From Bryopsis sp. KO-2023 (lineage: Eukaryota; Chlorophyta; Ulvophyceae; Bryopsidales; Bryopsidaceae): a stretch of DNA of 64,000 nucleotides. The translations under genes and the position numbers were made by a program. The stretch lies in NCBI GenBank assembly GCA_030272585.1, contig BSYQ01000003.1, positions 6,200,001 to 6,264,000 on the forward strand, read 5' to 3'. The notes under the pieces were generated by a model. That model searched no databases. It was given only the letters and a program-made list of their open reading frames with translations, and had not been told where the DNA came from. Below are positions 10,410-23,085 of this stretch, in pieces; position 1 is the first letter of the stretch, and each line of letters starts with the position of its first letter.

Positions 10410-11771
10410 ATGCGGAGTGTCACTGCCGTGTTCGTTGCTGCACTCTCCATCCTCGCTGTCTCTGTGGCTGCGGAGAAGCCCAAAGTAAGTCAGCGCTGAC
10501 CCAGCCCGGTTCCCATCCGTTTTTCTGACGCTTTGTGTTGCTGACGGATCGCAGCGATCACATCCACTGATCGACGCTCTCTTCAGCGTAGAGTCGTTGA
10601 CTTTAGTGTGGGATGCGTGGTTCAGGTCGGTTTCTTCAGCGAAGGCTTGTGTCCCTATTGTCGACGATATTTGAGTCGGGTGCTGCTGCCGCTCTACAAC
10701 ACCGGACTGCTCCAGAATGCCGACGTCAAGATGTACGCCTCGGGCAACGCACGCATGAAGGTTAACGAAACCACCGGGGAAACCTACCTGAAGTGCCAAC
10801 ACGGCGAACCCGAGTGCGATCTGAACAGAATGATTGGTTGCACGATCGAATACTCGACTGGGTTGGACTGGGTGCCAGCCGTTGCGTGCATCGAGACGTT
10901 GGGAAAAGCGATTTTGAAAGTGCCTCCTGCCCTAGCTATCTGCGTGGTGAGTGGTTTCTGTCGAGAGTCCAAGGATCATGATTGTCACATATATGACGTA
11001 CAGAATGACGTCAGCCAATGAATAGTGGGATAAAAAGCAGGGCAACAGGAAAACTTCCATCACTTTGGACCAAAACACGTTGAATCCATGCAAAGACTTT
11101 TTCCAACAAAACTGTTCTTGCTGTTTTCTTTTCCACAGAATTCCACGGAAATTTTCCAACAAGTGGAAGAGTGCTACAAGGGGGATGAGGGTCAGCAGCT
11201 GTTTGAGGCGGCATTCAACGCGACACGATCTTTGAAAGTTCAGCATAAATGGGTGCCATGGGTCGTGGTGGATGATGTCCCTCTGTATGATGCTGCGTTC
11301 GCTTTGCCAACTGCCATCTGCCTTAATATTCCGAAAGAAGAGAGGTAACGCCTGATTCTTGCGATTGGTTGTACTTCATTGGGGTCTTCTTGTTGTATGT
11401 TTCTGCTTAACAGAAATCCTTTGTTTTGAAATATACTTTTTTTTTCCTTTTTTTTATTTGGTGGTGGGGAGGGGGGCCTTTTGTGGTATGGCACTCTTGC
11501 TGCACGCCCAATCTTTTCCCTTTCCTCAAGGTTACCCTTTTCTTAAGACTTATTCACTTTTCTTGTTCGAGATGGTGTGGGATGAAGCTGGTTGCTCATC
11601 AGTGTTTTTTTTTGTTTTTTTGTTTCACCCAGGCCAGAAATTTGCTACTCTAACCCTTACGGAAAAGGCGCCGACTCAAACGGAGCACTGGGCGCAGAAT
11701 CAAATGGAGCTTTTGACCCAAGCTTCTCTATCCCCCGAGAACTGGGAATGGATTCTAAAGAAATCACCTGA
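10410..11771 (+). CDS. GILT-like lysosomal thiol reductase
   Basis: This is a secreted or vacuolar thiol reductase of the gamma-interferon-inducible lysosomal thiol reductase (GILT) family, which reduces protein disulfides in acidic compartments. Inferred exons are 10410-10484, 10626-10946, 11139-11344 and 11633-11771, all with GT-AG ends and matching phases, giving about 246 residues. Exon 1 is essentially a signal peptide (MRSVTAVFVAALSILAVSVA). The active-site CPYC is at residues 34-37 and the family signature CQHGEPEC at 82-89. Further conserved Cys and the PWVVVDD strand follow. The C-terminal exon is Gly/Ser/Asn-rich and less conserved. The length fits the family. The exon 1/2 junction is the least certain. 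No neighbour suggests a specific pathway. Confidence 0.85.
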
Positions 11772-12570
11772 GTCCATCAATGCCCAGCATCTGTACAACA
11801 AAAAGAAACAAAAGCATCACATGGAATGAGAGTTAAAGCCTCACAAAAATTCAAGCTAGCATGGAAATGGAAATGAAAGGAATGGATGGGATTGGTTTCA
11901 TGATTTTTTTTGGGAGGGGGCATGATTTTGGACATTTTTCGGGTGTTGCTCCCGCTCGGAAGAATTTTTTTGACGAAAGATATGGTGGGGATTGAGCTGT
12001 GGAGTTCGGCGGGGGGGGGGGGAGGGTTGTATCAAAAGAGGGTTAGGGTGTATTGAACAACTCAGGAGTGAAGGTGACATGTGGTGGAAGAGAGAATGTG
12101 TGCTTTTTTTGTTTTAGGTATCCCTTTTTTTGTTTCTTTTTTTCTTTTTTACCAGAATGAAACCGTGCGTGGTGTGTTAACTTTTCCTTGTATTTTTTTC
12201 CTTGGTATTTTGTAACAACCCAAGCCACCTATTCAATATTTCTACAAGCTTGTGTGTTTCTTTGTTGGAGAGGGGGAAAGATGGTGCGCTCATTTCCTCT
12301 ATGCTGAGAAAAGTCAGCACGAACACCTTATACTTCCGGGCCCAATACTCACTTCTCCCAGGCAGCAATGCGTTCATTGAATCATAAACTCACACCCAAA
12401 ATAGGAACAGGCCACTTCAACCATCCATCTTACACTGTTCGACATTGTCGATACCTGTGGAGGTAACACTCCAGAGCATCAGTTTCGTCGATTCACACGT
12501 ACACCAGGAAATTCCACCTCTGTCCATCTCATCATGACGTCTTTTCGTAAAAGACGTCGGTCCATCAGCC
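11772..12570. other. Intergenic stretch between GILT and DUF218 genes
   Basis: This is the 3' flank of the GILT gene and the upstream region of the next gene. It holds T-rich runs (11900-12170) and a run of about 12 G near 12011-12022. No gene or bounded repeat was seen. Confidence 0.5.
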
Positions 12571-14332
12571 ATGCATGCGCCGAGCGAGCGTGGCACATGG
12601 ACAGCTGTGGACGTCGACGAGCCCATTCCTAGGTTACTTTACAGAAATCGCAGAAGGGTCAGCGGATGCTACGCGCTGGGTTTTGCTTCCGTGCTGGCAA
12701 GTTTGCTTGGAGTCGTCATTCTGAGAAAGGTGGGTGTCTGCTCCACCTGCTGTGGCTTTTCGCATCTGAGAGTTGTAATTGAATGGATTGACCTGTGATG
12801 GTCTAAAGGGCAAGCTGCCCACGAGCTCAAAATGACTTCACCAGGCCTTCTTAATCGACGATGCCTGGTGGTGGTTCCCTTTTGCAGGCCATTATTCGAT
12901 CTCAAAACATCCACAGGGACTCTTTGGACATCCACACTCTTCCAACACAGTCAAGCAGCCGATGGGCTCAGAAGATCAACTCCCACGAGCGCCTTGGGCA
13001 CATAAATCATTTGATCGTGGTTGCTGGTCATTCGGTGTATATCGGCCATGACTTTTCAGCCAGTGATCAACAGGAATCCTGGTATTTGGAGAGCTACCAA
13101 CAGGTATTGATATACGTATATTCGACAGGAAGCCAAATGCAATCCATCATTTTACTGCACAGATAAAATGTTCTGTGTCCTTTTTCTGGGTGCTAGATCC
13201 CTGGCCAGGTGGAGTCGATTCTGGAGCATATTCGACTGGGTGTGGAGCTGGCAGCTGATGACAAATCATCAGTTTTGATGTTTTCAGGGGGTCACACGCG
13301 TAAGGCAGCTGGGCCTCGCAGTGAGAGTAGCAGTTATTGGTACGTCGCTCAAGCTCGCCAATGGTTTGGGCATCCTTCCGTTGAAAACAGGGCTTTCACT
13401 GAGGTGAGATTTTATTCAGCCCCTGTTCCCATACTTTCGCAAAGAGCATATATATATTATTGTGCAGGTCATCATTGCATATGGTATGAATTCCATATTT
13501 CCCTTTGGGTGGTGACAGTTATTGCTTCATATTTCCAGGACCACAGCCGGGACAGCTTCGAAAACCTGCTGTTCTCTGTGTGTCGATTTCGTGAGGTCGT
13601 GGGTGTCTATCCTGAAAAAGTGACGGTGGTCAGCTACCAGACCAAAGAAGATCGATTTGTCGAGTTCCATCGAGCAGCGTTACAGTTTCCTCGGGAGGCT
13701 TTCTATTTCATTGGGACATCCAATCTGATGGGACCTCAAGCCCTGACAGTAAGCAAAGTTGGATTTTTTTTTCTTTTCAGACTCCATTGTTCATCATGCA
13801 GTTCTTTGGTCAGTTTCAATACACAGCGATCTTGATAAGAACAAAAAAAACATGAATCATAATATTTGGGAGGTCAGCAAGGAAACTTGCCTGGTGAGCT
13901 GGAGTGAGCTCATTTTTGACTGGAACTCCTCGACCCACAATCCACAGTGCATCAACCAGTGTAATCAATACACAACATTGATATATATATATTCCATATT
14001 CTCCGTGCAAATATGCTTGGCCCCAGTATTGCGCCTTATCCATTCCATCGTCTCTTCTTGGCTGCGTTCCTTTACAGGGTGAGGAAAAAACGATCGATGC
14101 TTTCCAGCACGACCCTTTTGGCTGCCATGGGGCCCTGATGAAGAAACGAATGGAAAGAGACCCTTTCAATTTCGGAAGTCCCTCGTCAACACGATGCCCT
14201 GAACTGGGAAATCTGCTCGAGTTCTGTGAGACAGGGGTCGCATCAAATACTTTACCATGGAATCGACGCCACAACTCGCCACCTCCTGCCACCCAATCTG
14301 AACGACTGGGAGTCTTTCGGGAAGAAGTGTGA
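12571..14332 (+). CDS. DUF218 (YdcF/SanA-like) membrane protein
   Basis: This is a eukaryotic member of the DUF218 family. Relatives in bacteria (SanA, ElyC, YdcF) act at the cell envelope, but the reaction is not established. Inferred exons are 12571-12729, 12888-13103, 13197-13403, 13539-13748 and 14078-14332; all phases agree and give 348 residues. A hydrophobic segment near residues 35-52 (in exon 1) should anchor the protein, with the domain on the far side. The DUF218 fold starts at HLIVVAGHSVYIG and includes the FSGGHTR loop, the EDHSRDSFENL helix (with conserved E, S/T and N), and GVYPEKVTVVSY. The end has the eukaryote-type DPFGCHGAL...RDPF and CPELGNLLEFC motifs. The next gene starts about 730 bp downstream on the same strand. 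Confidence 0.85.
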
Positions 14333-15058
14333 CAGAAAGGATCAGAAAACACTTAAGCAAGGGGGGGGGGAGGGGGCAGCAAGGGAAGTAGGCAGAAGGG
14401 CTGATAACCAAGCAGATTATAGTTGAAAAAGGAGTGTGTTTTCAACAGTGTTGGGGTTGCAAAAGCTGGGGAAAGAAGGCAAGGATAGCACCAAATCCTT
14501 CCTTCCGACCCCATTCTGATTTGTCTGCTGGAAGGATTATGGGAATCCGACACCATGGCCGAATTGGTGCAAATTTAATCAATTCTTCACAAACTCTCCC
14601 CCACCAACCACACTGCAGTCAGCTGTTTGAGAAGAAACAGGATGGATGCTTTCCCACTGGCAACTCGGATGAGATTCGAAGTCAATGTGGAAAATAACTC
14701 ATGTCCCCCCCCCCCAGAAGGCAGTGCTTCCCTAGCAGCCCTGCTCAATAACAAACCAAGGGGGATTCTTCCTGAGCCCCGTGAAAGAACGCAGCGACAA
14801 TCGGCGTGCAAAGAAAACAAGCGAGGGGAGGCGATATCCCTGCCAAAATAATGTAACCCCAGAATTTGGGTCATCCAACGACACCAATTCAGATCCAGAT
14901 CGGAAAAAGATCGTCGCGTCTGCAGCAAGGCCATCGACTACATCGCTTTTTCATCGACACCCTCCCGCATATCCTCGTCGGCCCCTCCGAAGCCTTTCGC
15001 ACTGTTTACCGTTCCACCGTCTGCTCAACTCCTCCGCATTTACGGCCCAATCCCAGCC
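14333..15058. other. Intergenic stretch upstream of the Lhca gene
   Basis: This holds the 3' flank of the DUF218 gene and the promoter region of the light-harvesting gene. There are G and C homopolymer runs near 14361 and 14706. No TATA box was evident within 60 bp of the coding start. Short ORFs here have no similarity I recognise and no splice context. Confidence 0.5.
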
Positions 15059-16883
15059 ATGGCATCCACTATGACGAAGGCCATTCTCGGCAGCCCGGCC
15101 GCCCTGGTCGCTAAGCCTTCCCGTGGACAGGTACGTTAAAAAAGACCGTCGAGTGGGGGGAAAGTACGGAATTTGTCCAAACAGTGTTTGTCGATATGAA
15201 ATCTCTCGCGCTTCGGCGGCGAAAGGCTGCGAGTTATGGCCCGAGAGTGATCCGTTGGTTTTGTGTCGACAGAGGGTGGTCGTCCGCGCTGCCACCAACC
15301 CTTCGTGGTGCCCTGGAGCTGCTCGACCTGCCCACTTGAAGGGCGAGTAAGTCGTCTCGACTGTTGCAGGGCGTCGCTTTGTGAAATTTCGTAAAGAGCA
15401 GAAAGATTCAATGTCTTGTGGGGTTCGTCAGGCTCGTCGGTGACTTCGGATGGGATCCCCTCAACTTGGGCTCGGACCCCGAGGCTCTTAAATACTACGT
15501 CCAAGCCGAGTTGGTCCACGCTCGCTTCGCCATGATGGGTTTGGCCGGCATGTTGATCCCTGACGTGAGTCGTTTTCTTGACGAGTCTGAGAGTAGCGTT
15601 CTCTTTTTTGGGTGAACAACTACCTGACGCTTCTCGCTTTCTGTCTTTTCAAATAGATCTTGACCCACGCTGGAGTAGCCAACATCCCCGTCTGGTTCGA
15701 GGCCGGAAAGGTCGCCCAGGAAAGCTCCGACATCCCCTTCAGTGAGTATTTCCACCACACCCACGTTTTCTTTATATTTTTTCCCCCATCAATTCCTTTG
15801 TTTGGAGATTGTTTTTTCCTCACCTATTTCATGTTGGTAGTTCTGGCCCAATTTCCAAGGTGGTTTTTATTTGTTTCTTTTTATAACATATACATATTTT
15901 GAATTCTCCACCAGATGCTCTCCTCATGGTCCAGCTCTTCCTTATGGGATGGGCTGAGATGAAGAGGTACTTCGACTTCAAGAACCCCCAGTCTCAGGGT
16001 GAGCCTGGATCCTTCATTGGTATTGAGGCTGCTCTTGCTGGAACTGGAGAGAATGCATACCCCGGTGGTGTGTTCGACCCATTGAACTATGCCAAGTGAG
16101 TGGAGCAAAGAGATTTTTTTTTGTCGAATATTTATGTTATTTTTCCCTCGAGGTGAATTGCTCGATCACAGGTGGCTGAGGTCACAGGGAGTTTGCACCA
16201 ACCGGGAAAGCAGTGTTGGGTTTCAGTCACCATTAGCTAATGGGTGCACCATCAAAAGAATGATAATCGTAACAGAAGTAGGGAATCAGGGGGCTAGTAT
16301 TTAAAACACCTTCACCAGTAACAAAGCAATTGTAGATGTTGCATGGAAAAGCTTTCAGAAAAGTTTGTGTTTTTTGGCTCTTATTTTTGGTTCGGTTGAT
16401 AGAAGGAGAATGGAATAGAGGCCATGCTGGACTGGCTAGAAAAACAATCTGATAATAGGTCTAAATTACTGGGCACAGGCATGCCGAGTGGAGAATACAG
16501 TCGCTGAAAAAAAGGAAAAAAAAAGGGGGGGGGGGAATTATTTGGAAATAATTTTCAGACGTGTGGGGGCCAAACTTATCTATCAGCTGGTTTCATATCT
16601 AATTAGTTCCACAGATTTATTTATTTTTGCATCTGGGCCAAACTGGTTTCAAACTTTCACTGAGTGACGATGGAATGTCTGTCTGGTTAACAGGAAAGCC
16701 GACTACGAGGACCTTAAGTTGAAGGAAATCAAGAACGGAAGGTTGGCTATGTTCGCCACCCTTGGATTCTATGCTCAGGCCGCAGCCACTGGAAAGGGTC
16801 CAGTCGATAACTGGTTGGACCACATCGCTGACCCATGGGCCAACAACTTCGCCACCAATGGTGTTTCAGTTCCATTCCTGTAA
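15059..16883 (+). CDS. LHCA: Light-harvesting chlorophyll a/b protein, Lhca type
   Basis: This is an antenna protein of photosystem I in the thylakoid membrane. Inferred exons are 15059-15130, 15273-15346, 15432-15564, 15657-15741, 15915-16095 and 16694-16883, giving 244 residues with consistent phases. The first 35 or so residues are a Ser/Ala/Arg-rich chloroplast transit peptide ([20 protein letters not shown]) with no preceding signal peptide, which argues for a primary green plastid. The mature part starts near WCPGAARP. Helix A carries the ExxHxR ligand motif ([11 protein letters not shown]), helix B follows at [17 protein letters not shown], and helix C carries ExxNxR ([10 protein letters not shown]). 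The closing [15 protein letters not shown] is the usual Lhca end. The subtype number was not decided. The last intron (598 bp) holds an A/G-rich run with about 11 G. Confidence 0.95.
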
Positions 16884-16900
16884 ATTGTTGGTGTGTGGGG

Positions 16901-16925
16901 GCTTCTTTACAGAAGCTGTGTGTAA
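16901..16925 (+). promoter_or_regulatory. 3' UTR hairpin with TGTAA word
   Basis: Eighteen bases after the Lhca stop codon a 6-bp stem (GCTTCT / AGAAGC, 4-nt loop) is followed by TGTAA at 16921-16925. TGTAA is the usual polyadenylation signal of chlorophyte algae. Whether it is used here, so close to the stop, is inference. Confidence 0.3.
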
Positions 16926-18385
16926 CCTAAAAACAGTGCGCCTGTACCAGGAGGTCGAGAAGAAAAAAAGAGCAATTATCATTCACGATTTTGATTTTGG
17001 GGGGTGGGGTTCAAAAAAGGAAGCCATAGAGAGAAAATTTGGGGGGGCAGCCTTGGCTTGGAGTTGAATTGTAACAACGGAGAAGATCATTTCGATTTGT
17101 CCTTTTCTTGATTGTCGGACCAGATTTTTGTTTGGAATTCTTGGAGAGGGAATGTAGTGGAATTAGGTCTCAGTGGGCGGGGGTGCACCGCTGGTTGTGT
17201 GGAATTGGATCCATACAAGTAATATGCTGGTTCTTTGTTCATGAAATAATGAACAAAGCTATTCCCACCTGCGAGTGGTCTTCATGAGATTGAGTGGGAG
17301 CTCAATATTCTGTCCAAATTTAAGAAATTCTGGAACCGGGCCTAATGATGATGTTGCACTCACGATAGACCACTGAAACATTAACACATCGAAACCCCCT
17401 TCCCCTTTCTCCCCTGCAGTGCCTCTAAGGTATCCTACCCTTGCCAATGGCTCGAAGGTGGATCACCATCATCATGTTTATGGCTGACATTGCAACCGGA
17501 AAAGGATGTTGAATACTAACGTCATTTGTCCCATAAACAATAATCATTTCTTTTGAAAATGATTCAGAACTCAGGTGAGTTCATCTCGAATCCAACTCTT
17601 TTGTCCAATGCAAAGTTGGTGCACATGTAATACTTTGAGAGGCCAGTGAATGAATATGACAATATTCACTCTCACTAGGTGGAATCTTTTGCACAAACGA
17701 TTAGCCACAGCAGAAATCACCCGAGGAACACCCCCGTAAAGAGTCGAGAACAGGGTGATCCAGACCTGATCCAGACCTGTTTTGCAAAAGGACATGTCCA
17801 AAGCGGATTCTACTGGACGGCACAGTCAGCTTCAGGGTTCTAGAGATTTCAGAATATCAAGTGAACTTGCGAGTGTAAGGAGGAAATGACCAGCTGGGGG
17901 GGGGGGGACACCAAGTAGTTTATCACAAAATGATATGCTGTGTCTTTCATCCCCATTCCAATTTCGGATCAGACTCAAGTTGCTCATTTTCTATTTCTTG
18001 CAGCAGATTCATGTGGCCAATAATGTAATCTTTGTACAGGTATCGGACACACCGATGTCAGCAATTAGTTAAAAAGGGTCTTTCCACGCCCAGTAGTTAC
18101 CAGACACCATCCAGTACTCCAGAAAAAACCCATTTCTTGGTTAGTCATGATAACTCAAAGCATCATATCTCTATTCTGACCGACTTCATTCAAATCATGC
18201 AAATAGTAATCCAAACGACCTCCAAAACTGAACCCCAAGCACTCCACCCCCCCCTCCAAAAAAAAAAAACGTACTGTACACCCTATGCACCCAATGGTGC
18301 GATTTCACAAGCACAGCAGCAAACAGATAGAGTGTGAGGATCATTTCGTACCATCCCAATCTGATGCTACTTCTCAAAAACCTAG
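16926..18385. other. Intergenic stretch
   Basis: No gene was recognised. There is a poly-G run near 17897-17907 and a short C-rich then A-rich run near 18248-18270. Upstream exons of the candidate at 18386 could lie here but none was convincing. Confidence 0.4.
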
Positions 18386-18611
18386 CCATGATTTGAAAAA
18401 AGTGTTCATTCATGCCGAAATCGACATCTGTCACCGAATCTGCAATTCCCTCTTTGCCAATGACGACATGGTTGCTGGACGTTGGCTTGAGGCCGTGGCT
18501 GCATCAAAGAAAAAGGAAAATATCATCAGAGAAGGCAGCCCTAGATCGATTCTGGAGCTGGGGTCAACAGTCACAACACCGTATGTATTTCTGGTTTCCA
18601 TGAAATCATAA
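18386..18611 (+). CDS. Possible exon of an unidentified plus-strand gene
   Basis: A frame open over about 75 codons follows an acceptor-like CCTAG. It reads as plausible protein (DDMVAGRWLEAVAAS, then RSILELGSTVTTP) and has a donor-like GTATGT at about 18581. Without that donor it runs to a stop at 18611. The SILELG string recalls motif I of class I methyltransferases, but the glycine pattern that should follow is missing. It is tail-to-tail with the RBR ligase gene. No partner exon was found, so this is a weak call. Confidence 0.2.
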
Positions 18612-18758
18612 TTATATATTATCAATAATGATAATATTATTGATAATATTATAATCAATATAATATTCTGAAGTCAGGATTCTGAAGTCTTCATGCAACC
18701 CGCCCCCTTCCTCCCATGTTCCATTCATTGAGCAAAATGAATGACTGGAGTAAAATAC

Positions 18759-21700
18759 CTGTGGCAGTGCAACAATCCCCTGTTCTTCCACGTCCGCTGT
18801 ACTGAACATGTCACACCCACATGCTGGACCAGCAGGCGCCCCGCGCTCGTCACGTTTGAGACTCCATTTCGCTCCACAAACGTAGCAGAACTGAACGAAG
18901 CCAATTCAAAACAGGTTTTCTTACACAAGGTGCATGTTGTGAAAGTGTGCTTTTTAAATTTCAGATAGGAGATTGGGTCAACCACACTTCATTCCAGCTT
19001 TTTCTTAGCATTTTGGGGGGATTTTCACAAACATCACACTTCCGGACGTCTATACTTCGTTATTCTGTTTTGTCGAAGAAAATTACTTTTAGATTTTCTT
19101 TGTTGAACATGTCACACATTTCTTTGCAACTCAATAACTTGATCACAGTCGGTGTCGGCTCAATTAAATATATATTTTTAATTTTTTGATATCTATTTTA
19201 CTTTTCGTATCCATTTTATTTTTAATATCGATTTTTTCCCGAATTATCGAAATAAAATGTGGGGACAAGTCTGTTATTTAATGTGGGGGAAAATTCTTGA
19301 AATGGATCGTTGAATATCTCTCACCTCATGGCCACAGAAGCAGGTGATGTGATGGCACCCCAAACTGAGCTCGATCATCCGTCTGTCATAGCACAATATT
19401 AATGAGCTCTAGAAATTAAGCGAAAAATAAACACCCCCCCCCCCTACAACTGAGTTTTACAAAAATAAAACTCTCCCAATCAAGAAAGCACGGATTCAAT
19501 GCACAAAACTGTGTTGTTTTTTTTCCACAAGGATGACATGTGTTTTCCCCGAGGGGGGATGCACTACTTACTGGCACTTTTTGCATTGTCTCCATTGCTT
19601 TCGCTTTGCAAGGGTAAACAAAGACTTGTCTTCCGGCACTCGCATTTCATGCGGGAGTCGCTTATACTGGTTGCAAGTCTGCCCCCCAAAAAAATGATTC
19701 ATTAAGGAAAAAAATACAAACAATCTGAACAACGAAACAAGGGAAAAAAATTGTCCCAAGGCAATCAATGAACAATGCAAATAAAAAAGAAAAGAAAAAT
19801 GCTGGTCTAAAAACGATAAAAACGAGGTGGGTCTACCTCTGCATCATAAATTCCGCTTCCACCTTTTAACTCATATTTCATCTCATACCAAGTCCCTTCC
19901 GTCTATTATTCCCCCTCCACCCCCCATTTATTGAATTCAATCAACCTGGACTATTAATCCTCACCAATCCATGATGCCACATTGCTTTGCAGCGGACGCA
20001 AATTAAATTGGAGCACCCTGGGCAATCCACGGGGAAATTGCGGTTGACCTCCTCCACGATCAACAACGTGGAGCATCGTGGGTTTGGACAATACAGTCTG
20101 TCCTTCTCAGGTATCGACAATTCAGTTTTCATCTGGACAGCATTCACAACCGGAATCACCACAGGTACTTTTTTGGTTACATGAAAAAAGTTGAAGAAAA
20201 AGGGGGCATGCATCCACGTTCAAGAAACTTCTCGACACCCTCACAAAGAAGACAGCCGCCGCACTACTGATAGAAAAAGAAAATCAACAGTGAAGTTCTC
20301 GAACAACGCCTGTTGAACTCAAACGTCACGTAGAACTGCACAGATATTAAAAAAACATATTATCCAAACAATAAAATAAATAAACAGTATCTTGGCCTTC
20401 AGCTGACAAGGTACCTCTTCTCTTTTGGAAGAATAAAAAAATCCAGAAACGCTCACCTCCAAAAATTTCCTGGTCATGTCTTCCGAATCCAACAGATTGA
20501 TGCATTCAGTATCCAACATATTCTTGGTGCATTCTGGCCAAGGACAAACCACCGGAAACTTCCTACTACTGACGGAATGCTTGACATGCTGCTCCAGACA
20601 TGCCATGCAAAACGCATGCGAACAGGATTTGATGCCGTAGGTCGAGTCCTCATCCACCTTTTCCAAGCAAATTTTGCATTCTATGAGATGTGCTCCGCTC
20701 AAACCAGCCGAAAGAGACGGTTCAACTTCGTCTTGCATCGGTGGCCACTGCTCCACTGGTCGAGGTCTGCGTTGTTTGGTCCCAGGCCTGTGTTGATGCT
20801 CCACAGGATGCATAGGAGACTTCCCATCAGCCCTGAAACCTTGCTGTTGCTGAGCAATCCTTCTTCCTCTGCCTGCCTGGGCAGAGCCCGAGGGAGGGGC
20901 AAAACCAGCTGGACTGGCGGTGCGAGCGGAGCCTCTATCGACTGTGCGTCTGACAGCCATTCCCACAAAAATAACCAACTCAGAACACTTGCGTGGATGC
21001 TGCAGAGATTGATTTTCGTTGGTAATATGTGTGTGTGTGACCTTTCCATTTGTCAGTTTCAAGTCGAAAAGGAAGCTCCGACATGTTTCACTAACCTGGC
21101 TGGCGCTGCACCACTCCCACCAGGCAGCCCAGCACTGCTCCTTGCCAGTCTTTGGACACGATCCTGGTTATGAGACTCATCGTATCCAAACTCACATTTT
21201 TGAAATGTACTAGACAGATCGCTGAGTCTGCCAATTATCGGAGCGAGGGCAAATGGCACCTGAGGACACACACACAAACAACATTCCGCAAGCCGGTTCA
21301 TGGTAGGGGTGCATCTCTCAATGACACAAGGGCCACCATGTTCAAAACTCTGCAGGGGTATGCAAGTGGCCATGTGTGTGTGTCAGACCAAGGCTTTAAG
21401 AAGAATGACCAGAAATTTCTCATCCAGTCAGCCAAGGAAGGCTTTCGATTCCAATCGGTAGAGGTAAGCGGACCCCTATTCTGATTATGGGGGGCCTCCT
21501 TGCTTTTTCATGTGGATATAGCACATTTCGAACCAAAACATTGAAAAAAAACTTTCTTTCCTTCCAACCCAAGAGGAGGGAAATATCACACCTTCGAAGG
21601 ACTCGACCCCAAAGTAATTATCAAGTTCTGCATCAAAATCTTTGAAATGACATACCTGCTGAGCATCGATGTTGAAATTCTCCAGATGCTGCAGCATAGC

Positions 21701-22921
21701 ATCGCCAAGGCCGGCCACGGTCAAATTTGTCAAACCCAATGCATGAGCCTCCTCTAAACCTGTTCCAGAATAAAAAACATGCATAAACGCTTCTGCATGT
21801 CGACATTTTCACATGCACATGTATTCATCAAAGTTGAAGCAATCAACTGTTGCAGCTGTGGGCTCATATCACTCATTGCACAGCAGACAGACATGGTAAA
21901 AAATAGTCAGCACCAATGGAATTCATTCCAGACTTTAATCCATCAATCCTCCTGAGCCAAAGATTCAGTTATCTCATTGAGTTGATGCAACCTGTTGCAT
22001 GATTTTTGTCGGAGGTAGCAATCGGAGTTGCATGCAGGAGGCGTTGTGAGCCAGGGCAGAAAATGAAACTCACCGAACAGCAGCCCATCGAATCTCGCTT
22101 GCATAGCTGTTCTCAAACCCAAGGCTTTCCGTCCTTCCCAAAGCGTCGAACCATCGAACGTCACCAGCGCCCCGGCACACCCAGCAGGACCTGGGTTCAA
22201 ACAACGTTGTCTAGCTCATAGCTTTTCATAAAACTGGTGTTCCTTCAAAAGCGCACGACCTCGCCAGTCCATCCTTGACAAGGTGGACAGGCGGGATCTA
22301 CGTCATGCGAATTGAGGGCACGACGTGACGAAAGGCCGCGTTCGAAGTGCGGCTCCAGAGCCACAGAACACCTTCCTGGTTATATTCATGATTATCGGGA
22401 CCCTCGAAGTCCAACCAAACCAACTCACCCACATTTTGGTTTCCGTGGCAGTATCCAGCGAAAGTCAACGTCACAGGGGCCTCAGCAACCTGTCCGTCCC
22501 AAGGTTCGTGAATCCAATCGCCTTCCCTTTCCCACTTGTCCTCTGGAATATCCTCCACATACTTCGCGAAACGTTTATCGTGCTGGATTTGGCTCGCGAC
22601 TTGGTTGGCTTCACAGAAGGCCCTGTTCGCCACTTCTTTGTCGGCGTGGACGTCGAACAGCCGTAAATTCTCGTGAAACTGTAGTTGTGCTGCGTATAGC
22701 AAACTGGACCACGAGGGGTTGTTTTCCGCTTCCGGTTCTGCAAACTGCACGGCTGCCCTCTGACGACCGCGTCTAGAACCTCCAGATCTGTGGGGCACTC
22801 TGCAACTGTCTTCAAGCGCCTCCCTCAGTTGAAGTTGATACGCTATCTCTGCATCACGCAAACTTTCTTGCAAGTTCTCGACTTCCTGGCAACCTGCCCT
22901 CGCCGCGACGACAAAATCCAT
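18759..22921 (-). CDS. RBR-type E3 ubiquitin ligase with RNase H-like domain
   Basis: This is a RING-IBR-RING ubiquitin ligase, which passes ubiquitin through a catalytic Cys in RING2. Inferred exons (minus strand) are 22429-22921, 22074-22190, 21656-21759, 21096-21259, 20457-20949, 19965-20132, 19572-19678, 19325-19382 and 18759-18890. All phases agree over 612 codons. Residues 1-150 are helical, with the YQLQLREAL and IPEDKWE elements seen in plant relatives. Residues 155-290 form an RNase H-like fold (GPAGCAGALV; NQDRVQRLA). RING1 starts near residue 385 (CKICLEK...CSHAFC), the IBR holds CPNPRC...CPGC...CVRC, and RING2 holds CKKC...GCHHITCFCGHEFCYVCG, including its catalytic Cys. The 3' end is open: either a further exon exists or the frame reads on to a stop near 18612. 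This fusion is known in green plants. Confidence 0.85.
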
Positions 22922-23085
22922 TCGAGGACGGAGCGTGTGAAGCGAGCACAGAATCAGGGCGAAAATATCTGGACATGACGCACCTGTGTGAGTGCAGCGG
23001 ATGAATGGGCCAGATGCTTTCTTAATTTGGTTATGAAATTAATCGGAATTTAATTTTGGATTCCACTTATGATTGCCAATCATTG

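Noticed and set aside
20577-21173. 198-codon plus-strand ORF
   Set aside because: It is the antisense shadow of the RING1 exon and the RNase H-like exon of the minus-strand RBR ligase, which has clear motifs and splice sites.
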